From Nocardia macrotermitis (GTDB lineage: Bacteria > Actinomycetota > Actinomycetes > Mycobacteriales > Mycobacteriaceae), in contig NZ_WEGK01000010.1 in the NCBI RefSeq assembly GCF_009604405.1, forward strand, positions 62,001 to 126,000: 64,000 bases of DNA, in the 5' to 3' direction. The notes under the pieces were generated by a model that was not told the origin of the DNA, made no database searches, and saw nothing but the letters and a program-made list of their open reading frames with translations. The position numbers and the translations under genes were made by a program. Position 1 is the stretch's first letter; each line of letters starts with the position of its first letter. Below, piece by piece: positions 16,648 to 25,365 of the stretch.

Positions 16648-17745
16648 TCACGACGAGCGCGCCTCGAGAATGTCCAGGGACTCCTGAACCAGAGCGGGCA
16701 GGACCGGCAGCATCCGACCGAGCGGACCGGTCGGCGACGCACCGCGTTTGAGCGCGCGCTTGAGCAGCAGTCCGGTGGCGGCGGATTCCTTGTAACGCAC
16801 CAGGGCGTGGAACCAGTCCAGGTCGGGAAGCGTTGCGCCCGAGGCTTGTTCGTAGGTCAGCACCACCTCGTCGCGGGTGGGGGTGCCCGCGGGCGGGCCC
16901 GCCTCGGCGGCCGGATGTCCGGCGTCGTCGGTGAAATAGGTCAGCCAGGCCAGATCGATGCGCGGATCGCCGACCGCCCAGATCTCCCAGTCGATGATCG
17001 CGGACAGCCGCCGCTGATCGCACAGCGTATTGCCGAGCCGGAAGTCTCCGTGGTTGATCGCGGGCGGCAGCGGTTCGGGCATACTCGCGTGCAGGGCGGC
17101 CCCGGCGCGCTCGTAGTCGCCCCGCATCTCCTCCGGTAATGTCGTGAATGCCCTTGTCCAACGGTCGATCTCGTCGCCGAGGGTGATCACCGGCTCGTCG
17201 GCGAACCCGACCGATTCGGGACGCACGCGATGCAGTTCGACCAGCAGGCGGGCCGCGTCCAGATACCGGGCATGCACCACGTCGGGCGCGGGTCGGCGGG
17301 CGGCCGGGGTGAGGATCGGCTCGAGACATTCGCCCGGGACGAAGTTCATCGCCATGAACGGGGGCGAGTGCGGCGGTTGCCCCTCATCGGAGAACAGCAC
17401 CGTCGGGGCCAGCGGCCGATCCCGGCCCCGCAGTACGCGCTGCACCCGGGCCTGCCGCAGCACGTCGCGATTGCGCACCGGCGGCAGACCCGGCGGGGCC
17501 ACCTTGAGTACGACGGTCGTCTCCGCGCCCGCCTCACGCAGGTCGACCAGGAAGGTCAGGCTGGAGGTGCCGCCGGTCAGCGGACGGATGTCCGTGACGC
17601 GCACACCGGGCCGCCACCGTTCGGCCTGGTAGGTCACCCGGTCCCGAAGTTCTTGCAGCAGAGCCGAATCCGCGTCTGAAGCCGGAGCCGATCCCGATGC
17701 GGTGTCCCGCGCCGAGTCGTCCACGGCCGCCGTCTCGTCCGTCAT
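16648..17745 (-). CDS. APH-type phosphotransferase (ACAD10/LvaA-like kinase)
   Basis: A 365-residue aminoglycoside-phosphotransferase-fold kinase. The catalytic loop NHGDFRLGN (Brenner motif HGDxxxxN) and IIDWEIWAVGDPRIDLAWL (metal-binding Asp) are intact; the N-terminus GGTSSLTFLV matches the nucleotide-binding loop. Relatives beside acyl-CoA dehydrogenases, such as LvaA of levulinate catabolism and the kinase domain of ACAD10/11, phosphorylate hydroxyacyl-CoAs. Antibiotic resistance is less likely given the lipid-catabolic setting. ATG 17745 follows AAAGGGA. It shares a transcript with the mycofactocin-type SDR and its promoter carries two TATACTC-like elements. Confidence 0.85.
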   Translation of the reverse strand: MTDETAAVDDSARDTASGSAPASDADSALLQELRDRVTYQAERWRPGVRVTDIRPLTGGTSSLTFLVDLREAGAETTVVLKVAPPGLPPVRNRDVLRQARVQRVLRGRDRPLAPTVLFSDEGQPPHSPPFMAMNFVPGECLEPILTPAARRPAPDVVHARYLDAARLLVELHRVRPESVGFADEPVITLGDEIDRWTRAFTTLPEEMRGDYERAGAALHASMPEPLPPAINHGDFRLGNTLCDQRRLSAIIDWEIWAVGDPRIDLAWLTYFTDDAGHPAAEAGPPAGTPTRDEVVLTYEQASGATLPDLDWFHALVRYKESAATGLLLKRALKRGASPTGPLGRMLPVLPALVQESLDILEARSS

Positions 17746-17870
17746 ATGCGGTCCCTTTCAGCAACAGATTCCGGGCGCGGCCGCCGCTCTCCGACGGCCC
17801 GCAGCACACTCCCTCGACCGGCAATCGAACGCTCTCGGCTCGACCACCCGCGCAACAGTAGATAATAAAG

Positions 17871-18006
17871 AATACTCAATACAAGCAACGGTTCCGATGG
17901 ATGGAATCCCGACCGGCCAACCTCCCCCGGCTTGGCATGTAGGAAACCGCTCCGTGAAATCGCGAGCCGAAACAGGCTACCCATAGCAGTACACTCTTTT
18001 ATACTC
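17871..18006. promoter_or_regulatory. Divergent promoter with repeated TATACTC-like elements
   Basis: Between the phosphotransferase (start 17745) and the small + strand gene at 18042 there are AATACTC (17871-17877), TACACTC (17990-17996) and TATACTC (18000-18006), the last two in tandem. They match one half of a GAGTATACTC-like motif seen before other catabolic genes in this window. Confidence 0.4.
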
Positions 18007-18041
18007 TGCCGAAGCTCGACGAGATACGCGAAGGAAGTCCG

Positions 18042-18353
18042 ATGAAGCCACGCGCGGGACAAACACTCACCAGCACGGTCGACGCGACAGCGGTCGTGGT
18101 CGTGCGCTGCCCCGACAGCGATGTCGAGATCACCTGCGGCGGCGTGGCCATGGTCGACCCGAAGGCCGGCACGCCCGACGCATCCGGCACCGCCGACCCG
18201 GCCCAGCAGGCCGGTTCACAACTGGGCAAGCGCTACGCCGACGACGGCCTCGGGGTCGAGTTGCTGTGCACCAAGGCCGGACAGGGCACCCTCGCGGTGA
18301 ACGGCACCCCACTGCCGCTCAAGACGGCCAAACCCCTGCCCGCGTCCGACTAG
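18042..18353 (+). CDS. Small conserved-looking protein of unknown function
   Basis: A 103-residue protein, MKPRAGQTLTSTVDATAVVV, with two Cys (RCPDSDVEITCGGVAM) and a third in ELLCTKAGQG. AAGGAAG precedes the ATG at good distance and codon bias is strong, so it is a real gene. It has no signal peptide or membrane segment. It begins a + strand group with a PPOX-like protein and an aldo/keto reductase, 49 bp from the next gene. The Cys pattern could bind a metal, but I do not recognise the family. Confidence 0.75.
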   Translation: MKPRAGQTLTSTVDATAVVVVRCPDSDVEITCGGVAMVDPKAGTPDASGTADPAQQAGSQLGKRYADDGLGVELLCTKAGQGTLAVNGTPLPLKTAKPLPASD

Positions 18354-18402
18354 CGGAGCCGAAACAGACACTCCCCCAACCTGATACACCCGAGAGAGTC
18401 TC

Positions 18403-18870
18403 ATGCCCGAACAACGACGCGGCCGCTCGATCGCGATGACCGACGCCGAACTCGACACCTTCCTGCGCGACCGCCCCGTCTGCCGGGTCGCCACCATCGG
18501 CCCCGGCGGCGCGCCACACACCAGCGCCCTGTGGTTCGTCTGGGACGGCGAGGCGCTGTGGCTGTACTCCATCACCCGCAGCCAGCGCTGGACCGATATC
18601 AGCAGAGATCCCCGCGTCAGCGTCATCGTCGACGACGGCGGCGCGGATTTCCGCGCGCTGTGCGGAGTCGAATTGCGCGGCACGGTCGAGCTGATCGGCG
18701 AGGCCCCGCGCACCGGCGAGCCCGTCGCCGAACTCACCGAGCCCGAACGGCTGTTCGCCGAGAAGTACAGCGGGGGAGGCGAACTCCGCTACGACGAGCG
18801 TCACGCCTGGTTGCGGCTGCGGCAGGAAACCCGTGTCAGCTGGGACTTCTCGAAGATGCGCACCGGATAG
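18403..18870 (+). CDS. Pyridoxamine-5'-phosphate-oxidase-like (PPOX/F420) split-barrel protein
   Basis: A 155-residue FMN/F420-binding split-barrel protein. The N-terminal helix, RVATIGPGGAPHTSALWFVWDG, and the LWLYSITRSQRWTDISRDPRVSV strand-helix are typical of the PPOX family; RWTDI supplies the phosphate/flavin-binding Arg region. Actinobacterial members often use F420 to reduce or protect small molecules. ATG 18403 follows GAGAG. It is cotranscribed with its neighbours on either side. FMN or F420 use cannot be decided here. Confidence 0.85.
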   Translation: MPEQRRGRSIAMTDAELDTFLRDRPVCRVATIGPGGAPHTSALWFVWDGEALWLYSITRSQRWTDISRDPRVSVIVDDGGADFRALCGVELRGTVELIGEAPRTGEPVAELTEPERLFAEKYSGGGELRYDERHAWLRLRQETRVSWDFSKMRTG

Positions 18871-18914
18871 CGGCTCGGAAGATCAAGCGTAGAAAGCCAA
18901 TTCGAGGAGAAGGC

Positions 18915-19985
18915 ATGTTGTACCGCCGCTTCGGCAGCACAGGTGTGGAAGTCAGCAGCCAGTGTCTGGGCGCGATGACGTTCGGGAAGATGGGCGACAC
19001 CGATCCCGACGACTGCGTCCGGATCGTCGAGCGCGCGTTGGACGCGGGCATCAACTTCATCGATACCGCCGACGTCTACTCCGGCGGGCAGAGCGAGGAG
19101 ATCGTCGGGCGCGCCGTGCGAACCCGGCGGGATCAGGTCGTCCTGGCCACCAAGTGCTACTACCCGATGGGCGGCGACCGCAACGGGCAGGGCTCGTCCC
19201 GGCGCTGGATCGTCCGGGCGGTCGAGGCGAGCCTGCGCCGGCTGGGCACCGATTACATCGACCTGTACCAGGTCCACAAGCCGGACTGGCACACCGATCC
19301 GGAGGAGACGCTCGGCGCGCTGGACGACCTGGTCCGGCAGGGCAAGGTGCTCTACCTGGGCTCGTCCTCCTTCCCCGCGGACCGGATCGTGGAGGCACAG
19401 TGGGCGGCGCAGCGGCGCAACACCGAGCGCTTCGTGTGCGAACAGCCGCAGTATTCGATCTTCGCCCGCTCGATCGAGACCGCGATACTCCCTGCCTGCC
19501 AACGACATCGGATGTCGGTCATCGCCTGGAGTCCGCTCGCGGGCGGCTGGTTGACCGGCAAATACCAACGCGGCGAACAACCTCCGGCGGGTTCGCGTTT
19601 CGATCCCGACGGCCTGTTCATGTCCGGCCGCACCGTCACCACCGTGGCCGAACGCAGCGATCCGGTGCGTTTCGACGCCGTGGACGCGTTGCGGCGGATC
19701 GCCGGTCAGGCGGGCCTGACACCGACCGAGCTGGCGCTGGGATTCGTCTCCAGCCACCCGGCGATCACCTCCACGATCATCGGCCCGCGCACCATGCGTC
19801 ACCTGGACGACGCGCTGAAAGCCGCGGACGTCGAACTCACCCCGGACGTGCTGGACGCCATCGATCGAGTCGTCCCGCCCGGCACCGATATGCCCGGTAT
19901 CGACCACTACCTGCGGCCGCCGTCGCTCGACCCCGAAGCGCGCCGCCGTCCCGCGGGGCGACAGGACCTGGCCCGACACACCTGA
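18915..19985 (+). CDS. Aldo/keto reductase
   Basis: A 356-residue TIM-barrel NADPH-dependent oxidoreductase. The catalytic tetrad is visible: Asp and Tyr in DTADVYSGG, Lys in LATKCYYP, His in LYQVHKPD. SPLAGGWLTGKY and IIGPRT bind the NADPH phosphate. The family acts on aldehydes and ketones, with the Tas/YajO-like group as nearest in flavour. ATG 18915 has GAGGAGAAGG immediately upstream. It ends the three-gene group and is followed by a clear terminator. The C-terminal 25 residues are an Arg/Pro-rich extension. Confidence 0.9.
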   Translation: MLYRRFGSTGVEVSSQCLGAMTFGKMGDTDPDDCVRIVERALDAGINFIDTADVYSGGQSEEIVGRAVRTRRDQVVLATKCYYPMGGDRNGQGSSRRWIVRAVEASLRRLGTDYIDLYQVHKPDWHTDPEETLGALDDLVRQGKVLYLGSSSFPADRIVEAQWAAQRRNTERFVCEQPQYSIFARSIETAILPACQRHRMSVIAWSPLAGGWLTGKYQRGEQPPAGSRFDPDGLFMSGRTVTTVAERSDPVRFDAVDALRRIAGQAGLTPTELALGFVSSHPAITSTIIGPRTMRHLDDALKAADVELTPDVLDAIDRVVPPGTDMPGIDHYLRPPSLDPEARRRPAGRQDLARHT

Positions 19986-19996
19986 TCGCGACACGA

Positions 19997-20024
19997 AACG
20001 GGCCGCCCACCCGGGCGGCCCGTT
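19997..20024 (+). terminator. Rho-independent-type terminator after the AKR gene
   Basis: AACGGGCCGCCC (19997-20008) pairs with GGGCGGCCCGTT (20013-20024) around a 4-base loop and is followed by GTTTCG. It ends the AKR transcript just before the TetR promoter. Confidence 0.8.
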
Positions 20025-20047
20025 GTTTCGACCACTTGTTCTAGTCT

Positions 20048-20068
20048 GCGTATACTCGCACCCGAGTA
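20048..20068. promoter_or_regulatory. Candidate autoregulatory operator of the TetR gene
   Basis: GCGTATACTC (20048-20057) differs at one base from the palindrome GAGTATACTC. It overlaps a second dyad, TACTCG-N4-CGAGTA (20053-20068). Both lie 27-47 bases before the TetR start codon, the usual place for autorepression. Related copies occur at other promoters in the window. Confidence 0.5.
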
Positions 20069-20094
20069 CCAACACGCCGACCAGAGGGGACGAT

Positions 20095-20754
20095 GTGGCC
20101 CGGCCACCAGGACACGGCCCGCAGTACCAGATCAAGCGGGACGAGATCATCGACACCGCCGCGGCGCTGTTCGCCCGGAACGGCTATGCCGCGACCGGCA
20201 TCGTGGAGATCGGCGAGACGGTCGGCCTGGCCAAGGGAGCCCTCTACTACTACATCGGCTCCAAGGAGAATCTGCTGATCGAGATCCAGGAGCGGGTGCT
20301 CGATCCGCTGCTGGAGATCTCCGCCCGGATCCAGGCCCTCGAGGCCGCGCCGACGGTGAAACTGCGGCTGCTGTCCGAGGAACTGCTCACCGTGATCTTC
20401 GAACGCCTGGACCACATCTGGGTGTACGAGCACGACTACCGGCAGCTGTCCGAACCGAATCTGGAGCGAATGCTCAAGCGCCGCAGGCAGTTCGAGGAAG
20501 TCGTGCGCGCACTGCTGGTGGCCGCGATGGACGAGGGCGTGTTCCGGGAGGCCGATCCGAGCCTGGCGACGTTGCAGTTCCTCAACATGCACAACCACAC
20601 GTACCAGTGGGTCAAGCCCGGGCAGCAGTGGACCGCGAGCTACCTGTCCCAAACCTATTGCCGCACACTGTTCACCGGATTCTCCGACGGCAAGTGCGAT
20701 ATCGAGGCGCTCGAGGCCGCGGTCACCGAACATCGGGCCGCCGCGTCGGCCTGA
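20095..20754 (+). CDS. TetR/AcrR family transcriptional regulator
   Basis: A 219-residue repressor. The N-terminal DNA-binding domain reads DEIIDTAAALFARNGYAATG, then EIGETVGLAKGALYYYIGSK, a classical TetR helix-turn-helix. The C-terminal helical domain probably binds an acyl-CoA or related ligand, judging by the lipid-catabolic surroundings. GTG 20095 is preferred because AGAGGGG lies 5 bases upstream; ATG 20093 is out of frame. A dyad element sits in its promoter and similar motifs lie before acyl-CoA dehydrogenase, crotonase, SDR and ligase genes, so it is the best candidate local regulator (inference). Confidence 0.9.
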   Translation: MARPPGHGPQYQIKRDEIIDTAAALFARNGYAATGIVEIGETVGLAKGALYYYIGSKENLLIEIQERVLDPLLEISARIQALEAAPTVKLRLLSEELLTVIFERLDHIWVYEHDYRQLSEPNLERMLKRRRQFEEVVRALLVAAMDEGVFREADPSLATLQFLNMHNHTYQWVKPGQQWTASYLSQTYCRTLFTGFSDGKCDIEALEAAVTEHRAAASA

Positions 20755-20791
20755 TGCCCCGCGGCGCCTCACCACGGGGCCCGGCCCGCCG

Positions 20792-21013
20792 CTAGGAACC
20801 GAGCAGATCCGAAGCGGCACTGCGCAATGCGCGCAATCGGGAGTCCAGCAGATCCCGTTCGGCCGCGTCGCCCTCGCCCAGCTCGCCCAGGCGGTTCCGC
20901 ACCACCTCGATCTCCTCGACCAGGCGGCCGTGCGCCTCCTCGCGAGTCAGCAGATCCAGCTCGGTCCAGTCCGATCGCTCGGATTCCGGCAGCCGTCCCA
21001 CGCGCTCGCTCAT
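20792..21013 (-). CDS. Small helical protein of unknown function
   Basis: A 73-residue acidic protein, MSERVGRLPESERSDWTELD, predicted to be almost entirely helical with a coiled-coil-like LVEEIEVVRNRLGELGEG stretch. Its ATG overlaps the amidohydrolase stop (ATGA), so the two are translationally coupled. Codon bias supports a real gene. It may be a partner or stability factor of the amidohydrolase. I do not recognise the family. Confidence 0.8.
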   Translation of the reverse strand: MSERVGRLPESERSDWTELDLLTREEAHGRLVEEIEVVRNRLGELGEGDAAERDLLDSRLRALRSAASDLLGS

Positions 21014-22158
21014 GCCGGAATGTTGTACAGCCGACGGGTATTCAGCTCGACGATCTTGTGCACCTCGTCATCGGGCACGTCGGCGAGCGTCTCGGCCGCG
21101 TACGCCCGGCTCTTGGGCCAGTACGAATCCGAATGCGGGTAGTCGCACTCCCAGGTGATGCGGTCGACGCCGACGTGATGCCGCACCTCCACGCCGAACC
21201 GGTCGTCGATGAAGCAGCCGTGGAAATGCTTCATGAACAGCTCCGACGGGCGCACATCCTGATTCAGGTTCTGGTAGAAGCGGTGCCGCTCCCAGGTGTT
21301 GTCCATCCGCTCGATCAGATACGGCATCCAGCCGATACCGCCCTCGGACAGCCCGACCTTCAGCTTGGGGTGCCGATGGAACACCGGGGAGAAGATCAGA
21401 TCCGCGGTGGCGAACATGGAGTTGCACGCGAACAGCGAGATGGTCACCGCGAACGGGGCCTCCGGGGAGGTCTTGGGCGGATTGCTGGAGGTGCCGAAGT
21501 GCAGGCACAGCGGCATATCGGTCTCCTCGAGCGCCGAGAACACCGGGTCCCAGTGGTCGGTGTAGGCCGAGGGCAGCCCCAGCGGCGTGGTGTACTCGGG
21601 GAAGGTGACGGCCTTGGAACCCTTCGCGGCCACGCGGTGGATCTCCCGCACGCTGGCCTCGACGTCCCACAGCGGCAGCATGCTCAGCGGGATCAACCGC
21701 CCCTCCGGGCCCGCCGGGCACCATTCGTCCAGGACGTAGTCGTTCCACGCCTGCACGCACAGCAGCGCGAGTTCCTTGTCCTGCCCCTCGAGGAACACCG
21801 TGCCCGCGAAGCGCGGGAAGGACGGGAAGCACAGCGCGCCCCACACCCCGTCCAGATCCATATCCCGCAACCGGGCCTTCGGGTCGTAGCAGCCCGGGAT
21901 CATCTCGTCGTAGCGCGTGGGTTCCATGCCGAATTCGTCGAAACTCTTGCCCGCCACCGCATTCAGGCCGATGTACGGGTAGATCCGATCCTCGTAGCGC
22001 CACACCTCGGCGGGCGCCTGTCCCCCGCCGCGCTGCTGTTCCACGATGCGCGGACCGAGTTCGCGGTACTTGGCGGGCAAGCGGTCCGTCCACAGCGTCG
22101 GCGGTTCGATCAGATGGTCGTCTGTCGACAGCAGCTTCATATACGGCTGCAAGGGCAT
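21010..22158 (-). CDS. Amidohydrolase family (PF04909) protein
   Basis: A 382-residue TIM-barrel metal hydrolase/decarboxylase of the amidohydrolase-2 group. It opens with STDDHLIEPP (metal-site strand), has CLHFGTSSNPP mid-way and ends the barrel with WECDYPHSDSYWP, where the Asp is the catalytic/metal residue. Members in actinomycete lipid clusters act on cyclic or enol intermediates; decarboxylation is also possible. ATG 22158 has GGGAG 7-8 bases upstream; in-frame codons further up read as spacer. The small gene at 20792 is coupled to its stop. Confidence 0.87.
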   Translation of the reverse strand: MPLQPYMKLLSTDDHLIEPPTLWTDRLPAKYRELGPRIVEQQRGGGQAPAEVWRYEDRIYPYIGLNAVAGKSFDEFGMEPTRYDEMIPGCYDPKARLRDMDLDGVWGALCFPSFPRFAGTVFLEGQDKELALLCVQAWNDYVLDEWCPAGPEGRLIPLSMLPLWDVEASVREIHRVAAKGSKAVTFPEYTTPLGLPSAYTDHWDPVFSALEETDMPLCLHFGTSSNPPKTSPEAPFAVTISLFACNSMFATADLIFSPVFHRHPKLKVGLSEGGIGWMPYLIERMDNTWERHRFYQNLNQDVRPSELFMKHFHGCFIDDRFGVEVRHHVGVDRITWECDYPHSDSYWPKSRAYAAETLADVPDDEVHKIVELNTRRLYNIPA

Positions 22159-22375
22159 TGGTCTGCTCCCTCGTGATGATCGCGGCACGCCTGGGGCAAC
22201 CGCACTGGAACGGGTTGCTCTGCTCTCGACGCACATTTCGGGCCAGCGGTACGCCGGTGCGGATTCAGTCTAGAACCGGAGCGTTATTGCGTGCACTGTT
22301 ATCGTCCCGCTCAACGGAATTTCGCCTTGATAACGGCTATCTGGGTATTGCTTCTTCCAATTAAAGTTGTCTCTT

Positions 22376-23353
22376 TCAGTGGCCGATCATGTCCAGCACC
22401 ACCTTTCCGGTGGTCCGCCGCTGCGCCACGGCGGTGAGTGCCTCGGCCACATCGGCGAGCGGGTGCACCGCCGAGACGTGCGGGTGCATGCCGTCGCGGA
22501 CCATCGCGGACAGGGCGCGGGTGGCCGCGGCGACCGCTTCGGGGTTGTCGCGGCGCAGGAGGCGGATTTCGAAGCCGCGGACGGTCGCGTCCTTCAGCAG
22601 CACCAGGTTCAACGGGACGCGGGGGATCTCGCCGTCCGCGTAGCCGACGGTGACGAAGCGGCCGCCGTGGCGCAGGGCGCGTAGGGCGGCCTCGGAGTAG
22701 TCGCCGCCGACCGGATCGATCACCAGGTGGACACCGCCGTCGGACAGCTCGCGCAGTCTGGTCTTGAGATCCTCACGGCTGTAATCGATTCCGGCCACCG
22801 CACCCAGGTCGCGGGCGACCGCGAGACGGTCCGGCGACGAGGCCGCGGCGATCACGCGCATGCCCAGCCGGGTCGCGACGTCGACGGTGGCCGAGCCGAC
22901 GCCGCCCGCCGCGCCCAGCACCGTCACCCATTCGCCCGCGACTCCACCGCCGATGGTGACCAGCGAGTGGTACGCGGTGCCGTAGGCGACGTGGAAGGCG
23001 GCGGCCTGCACCATGTCCAGGCCCTCGGGCACCTCGCGCAGCGAATCCGCCGGTACGACAACCTGTTCCGCGAACGCGCCGCCCATCGCCGAGCCCGCCA
23101 CCGGGGCGCCGACCTTCAGATCGCTGACGCCGGGACCGATCGCACACACCTCACCGGCGAATTCGCTGCCCGGAATGAACGGCAGCGACAGCGGCACCTG
23201 GTACTGGTCCGCCACCATCAGCACGTCCGGGAAATTCACCGACGCGGCGTGTATCCGCACCGCGACCTGACCCGGACCGGGCTCCGGATCGTCCAGCTCG
23301 ACGACCGAAAGTTTGTCGGGCGCACCGTATTCCGTGCAGTAGGCGGCTCTCAT
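22376..23353 (-). CDS. NADPH:quinone oxidoreductase-like MDR enzyme
   Basis: A 325-residue medium-chain dehydrogenase/reductase without the catalytic zinc Cys set. Quinone-reductase/enoyl-reductase marks are ASVNFPDVLMVADQYQ, the GSEFAGEV strand and the nucleotide motif GAAGGVGSATVDVATRLG. It probably reduces an alpha,beta-unsaturated carbonyl or enoyl-CoA with NADPH. ATG 23353 shares one base with the stop of the acyl-CoA dehydrogenase (TGATG), which indicates coupling. It is the last gene of the leftward operon starting at 26514. Confidence 0.88.
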   Translation of the reverse strand: MRAAYCTEYGAPDKLSVVELDDPEPGPGQVAVRIHAASVNFPDVLMVADQYQVPLSLPFIPGSEFAGEVCAIGPGVSDLKVGAPVAGSAMGGAFAEQVVVPADSLREVPEGLDMVQAAAFHVAYGTAYHSLVTIGGGVAGEWVTVLGAAGGVGSATVDVATRLGMRVIAAASSPDRLAVARDLGAVAGIDYSREDLKTRLRELSDGGVHLVIDPVGGDYSEAALRALRHGGRFVTVGYADGEIPRVPLNLVLLKDATVRGFEIRLLRRDNPEAVAAATRALSAMVRDGMHPHVSAVHPLADVAEALTAVAQRRTTGKVVLDMIGH

Positions 23354-24579
23354 CAGGACCTTCCCGTGCTGGGCATCGCCGGATCGCGCGGCAGGCCCAG
23401 CACCTGCTCGGCGATCGTATTGCGTTGAATCTCGGCCGTGCCCGCGCCGATGGTCGAGGCCCGGGTGCGCAGGAATCCCCACACCCAGCGGCCGCGCTGC
23501 ACCGCGTGCGGATCGTGCCGATCGAGAATTCCGTAGCAGCCCAGCAGATCCACCGCGAACTCGTGCAGCTCCTGCTCGAAGGTCACGATGAACAGCCGCG
23601 AGGTCGAGGACGCCGGGCCGGGTTCGCCCTTCGCGAGAATGTCGGAGATGGTGCGCATCCCGGTCAGCCGCATGATCCGCACCCGCATCTCGAATTCGGC
23701 GAGCCGATCCCGGATCAGCGGATCCGCGGTCGCGCCGCGCTCGTGCGCGAGTTCGATCAGCTCGTCCAGCACCCGCCGATACAGCGCGGCCTGATTCATC
23801 GCGCCGGCCGCGCGCTCGTGCCCGAGACTCGTGCGCACCAGCGGCCAGCCGCCGTTCTCGGCCCCGATCCGGTTCGCCACCGGAACCCGCACCTCGTTGA
23901 AGAAGATCTCGCAGAAGTGCGCGTCACCGGTCAGATCCCGCAGCGGCCGCACGGTGACGCCCGGGGAGTGCGCGTCGATCAGCAGATAACTGATCCCGTC
24001 CTGCCGCGATCCGGGCGGACCGGTGCGGACCAGAGTGAACAGCACATCGGCGATATCGGCGGCGCTGTTCCACACCTTCTGCCCGTCGACGACGTAGTAG
24101 GCGTCCACATCATCGGGCCCACCCCCCGCGCGCCGCGCGGTGGTCCGCAACGCCGGCAGATCCGACCCGGCCCCCGGCTCGGAATACCCTTGCGCCCAAA
24201 CGGAATCGCCACGCAACATCGGCCGCAGATACCGATCCTTCTGCTCCTCGGTGCCGTACTTGATGATCGTCGGCGCGGCAATCCCCAACCCGGTCCCCAA
24301 CGGCCCCGGCACCCGAGCCCGGTTGTACTCCTCCTGATAGATCACCTGCCGAGCAAAACCCAACTCCATCCCGCCATACCTGCGCGGCCAACTGGGACCG
24401 GCGAATCCGGCATCGAAAAGCGTTGCCAGCCAATCCTTCTGCCAGCGCAACCGATCCTCGGCCCGACGCGGCCGCCGACCGGGCCGATGCTCATCGAGGA
24501 AGGCTCGCAACCGGGCCCGGAACTGCTCGTCGGTCTCGGTGGCGTCGTGGTACCCCTCGTGCGGGGCTGTCGAATTCAC
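23353..24579 (-). CDS. Acyl-CoA dehydrogenase
   Basis: A 408-residue FAD flavoenzyme. WAQGYSEPGAGSDL is the FAD-binding signature and IGAGTAEIQRNTIAEQVLGLP the C-terminal arm. The usual MCAD-position Glu is replaced by Gly (GAGT), while SLGHERAAG offers a Glu at the isovaleryl/long-chain-type position, as in many actinobacterial FadE proteins for branched or cyclic acyl-CoAs. GTG 24579 lies 10 bases after the preceding SDR stop. It may pair with the other dehydrogenase of this operon as a heterotetramer, as for steroid FadEs (inference). Confidence 0.88.
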   Translation of the reverse strand: MNSTAPHEGYHDATETDEQFRARLRAFLDEHRPGRRPRRAEDRLRWQKDWLATLFDAGFAGPSWPRRYGGMELGFARQVIYQEEYNRARVPGPLGTGLGIAAPTIIKYGTEEQKDRYLRPMLRGDSVWAQGYSEPGAGSDLPALRTTARRAGGGPDDVDAYYVVDGQKVWNSAADIADVLFTLVRTGPPGSRQDGISYLLIDAHSPGVTVRPLRDLTGDAHFCEIFFNEVRVPVANRIGAENGGWPLVRTSLGHERAAGAMNQAALYRRVLDELIELAHERGATADPLIRDRLAEFEMRVRIMRLTGMRTISDILAKGEPGPASSTSRLFIVTFEQELHEFAVDLLGCYGILDRHDPHAVQRGRWVWGFLRTRASTIGAGTAEIQRNTIAEQVLGLPRDPAMPSTGRS

Positions 24580-24589
24580 CTCGCTGCCC

Positions 24590-25357
24590 TCAGCGCGGGG
24601 CCATGCGGATTGCTCCGTCGAGGCGGATCGTCTGGCCGTTGAGGTACGGGTTTTCCAGGAGTTCGACGGCGAGGCGGCCGAAATCGTCGGGGTCGCCGAG
24701 GCGTTTGGGGTGGGGGACGGTGGCGGCGAGGCTGTCTCGGATGTCCGAGCGCAGGCGGCCGAGCATGGGGGTGTCCATGATGCCGGGGGCGATGGTGTTG
24801 ACGCGGATCTGCCAGCTGGCCAGGTCGCGGGCGGCGACCAGGGTCATGCCGTGCACGCCGGCCTTGGCCGCGGTGTAGGAGGTCTGGCCGATCTGGCCGT
24901 CGAAGGCGGCGACCGAGGCGGTGAGCACGATCGCGCCGCGGTCGCCGTCGGCCACCTCGTTCTCGGCCAGTTTCGCCGCGGCCAGCCGCAGCACGTTGTA
25001 GGTGCCGATCAGGTTGACGCGGATGACCTCCGAAAATGTATCCAGCTCACCGGGTTTGCGCTCGCGGTCGATGATGCGGGTGCGGTCGCCACCGCGGCCC
25101 GCGCAGTGCACCACGAACCGCAGCGGCCCCTGCTGCGCGGCGAGGTCCAGTGCGGCCCCCACGCTCTGCTCGTCCGTGACGTCCGCGCGCGCGAACCGCG
25201 CCGCCGAACCCAGTTCCGCGACCGCCTTCTCGCCCTGCTCCTCCGAGATGTCGGCCAGCACCACCTTGCCGCCGCGGTCGATGATCCGGCGCGCGGTGGC
25301 CAGGCCCAGGCCGGACGCGCCGCCGGTGATCAGTGCCGACGAACCGTCGATTTGCAT
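24590..25357 (-). CDS. HSD10-like 3-hydroxyacyl-CoA dehydrogenase (SDR)
   Basis: A 255-residue SDR of the type-2 3-hydroxyacyl-CoA dehydrogenase group. ITGGASGLGLATARRIIDRG, the ADVTDEQSV loop, LTASVAAFDGQIGQ (catalytic Ser) and YTAAK (Tyr-Lys) are characteristic, as is RVNTIAPGIMDTPML. It supplies the NAD+ oxidation step of beta-oxidation, acting after the crotonase encoded on the opposite strand. ATG 25357 follows AAGGAG by 5 bases. It is 8 bp from the upstream acyl-CoA dehydrogenase gene. Confidence 0.9.
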   Translation of the reverse strand: MQIDGSSALITGGASGLGLATARRIIDRGGKVVLADISEEQGEKAVAELGSAARFARADVTDEQSVGAALDLAAQQGPLRFVVHCAGRGGDRTRIIDRERKPGELDTFSEVIRVNLIGTYNVLRLAAAKLAENEVADGDRGAIVLTASVAAFDGQIGQTSYTAAKAGVHGMTLVAARDLASWQIRVNTIAPGIMDTPMLGRLRSDIRDSLAATVPHPKRLGDPDDFGRLAVELLENPYLNGQTIRLDGAIRMAPR

Positions 25358-25365
25358 GAGACTCC

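Noticed and set aside
16648..17745. Aminoglycoside resistance gene
   Set aside because: The fold is shared, but the acyl-CoA catabolic context and coupling to a mycofactocin-type SDR favour a hydroxyacyl kinase.
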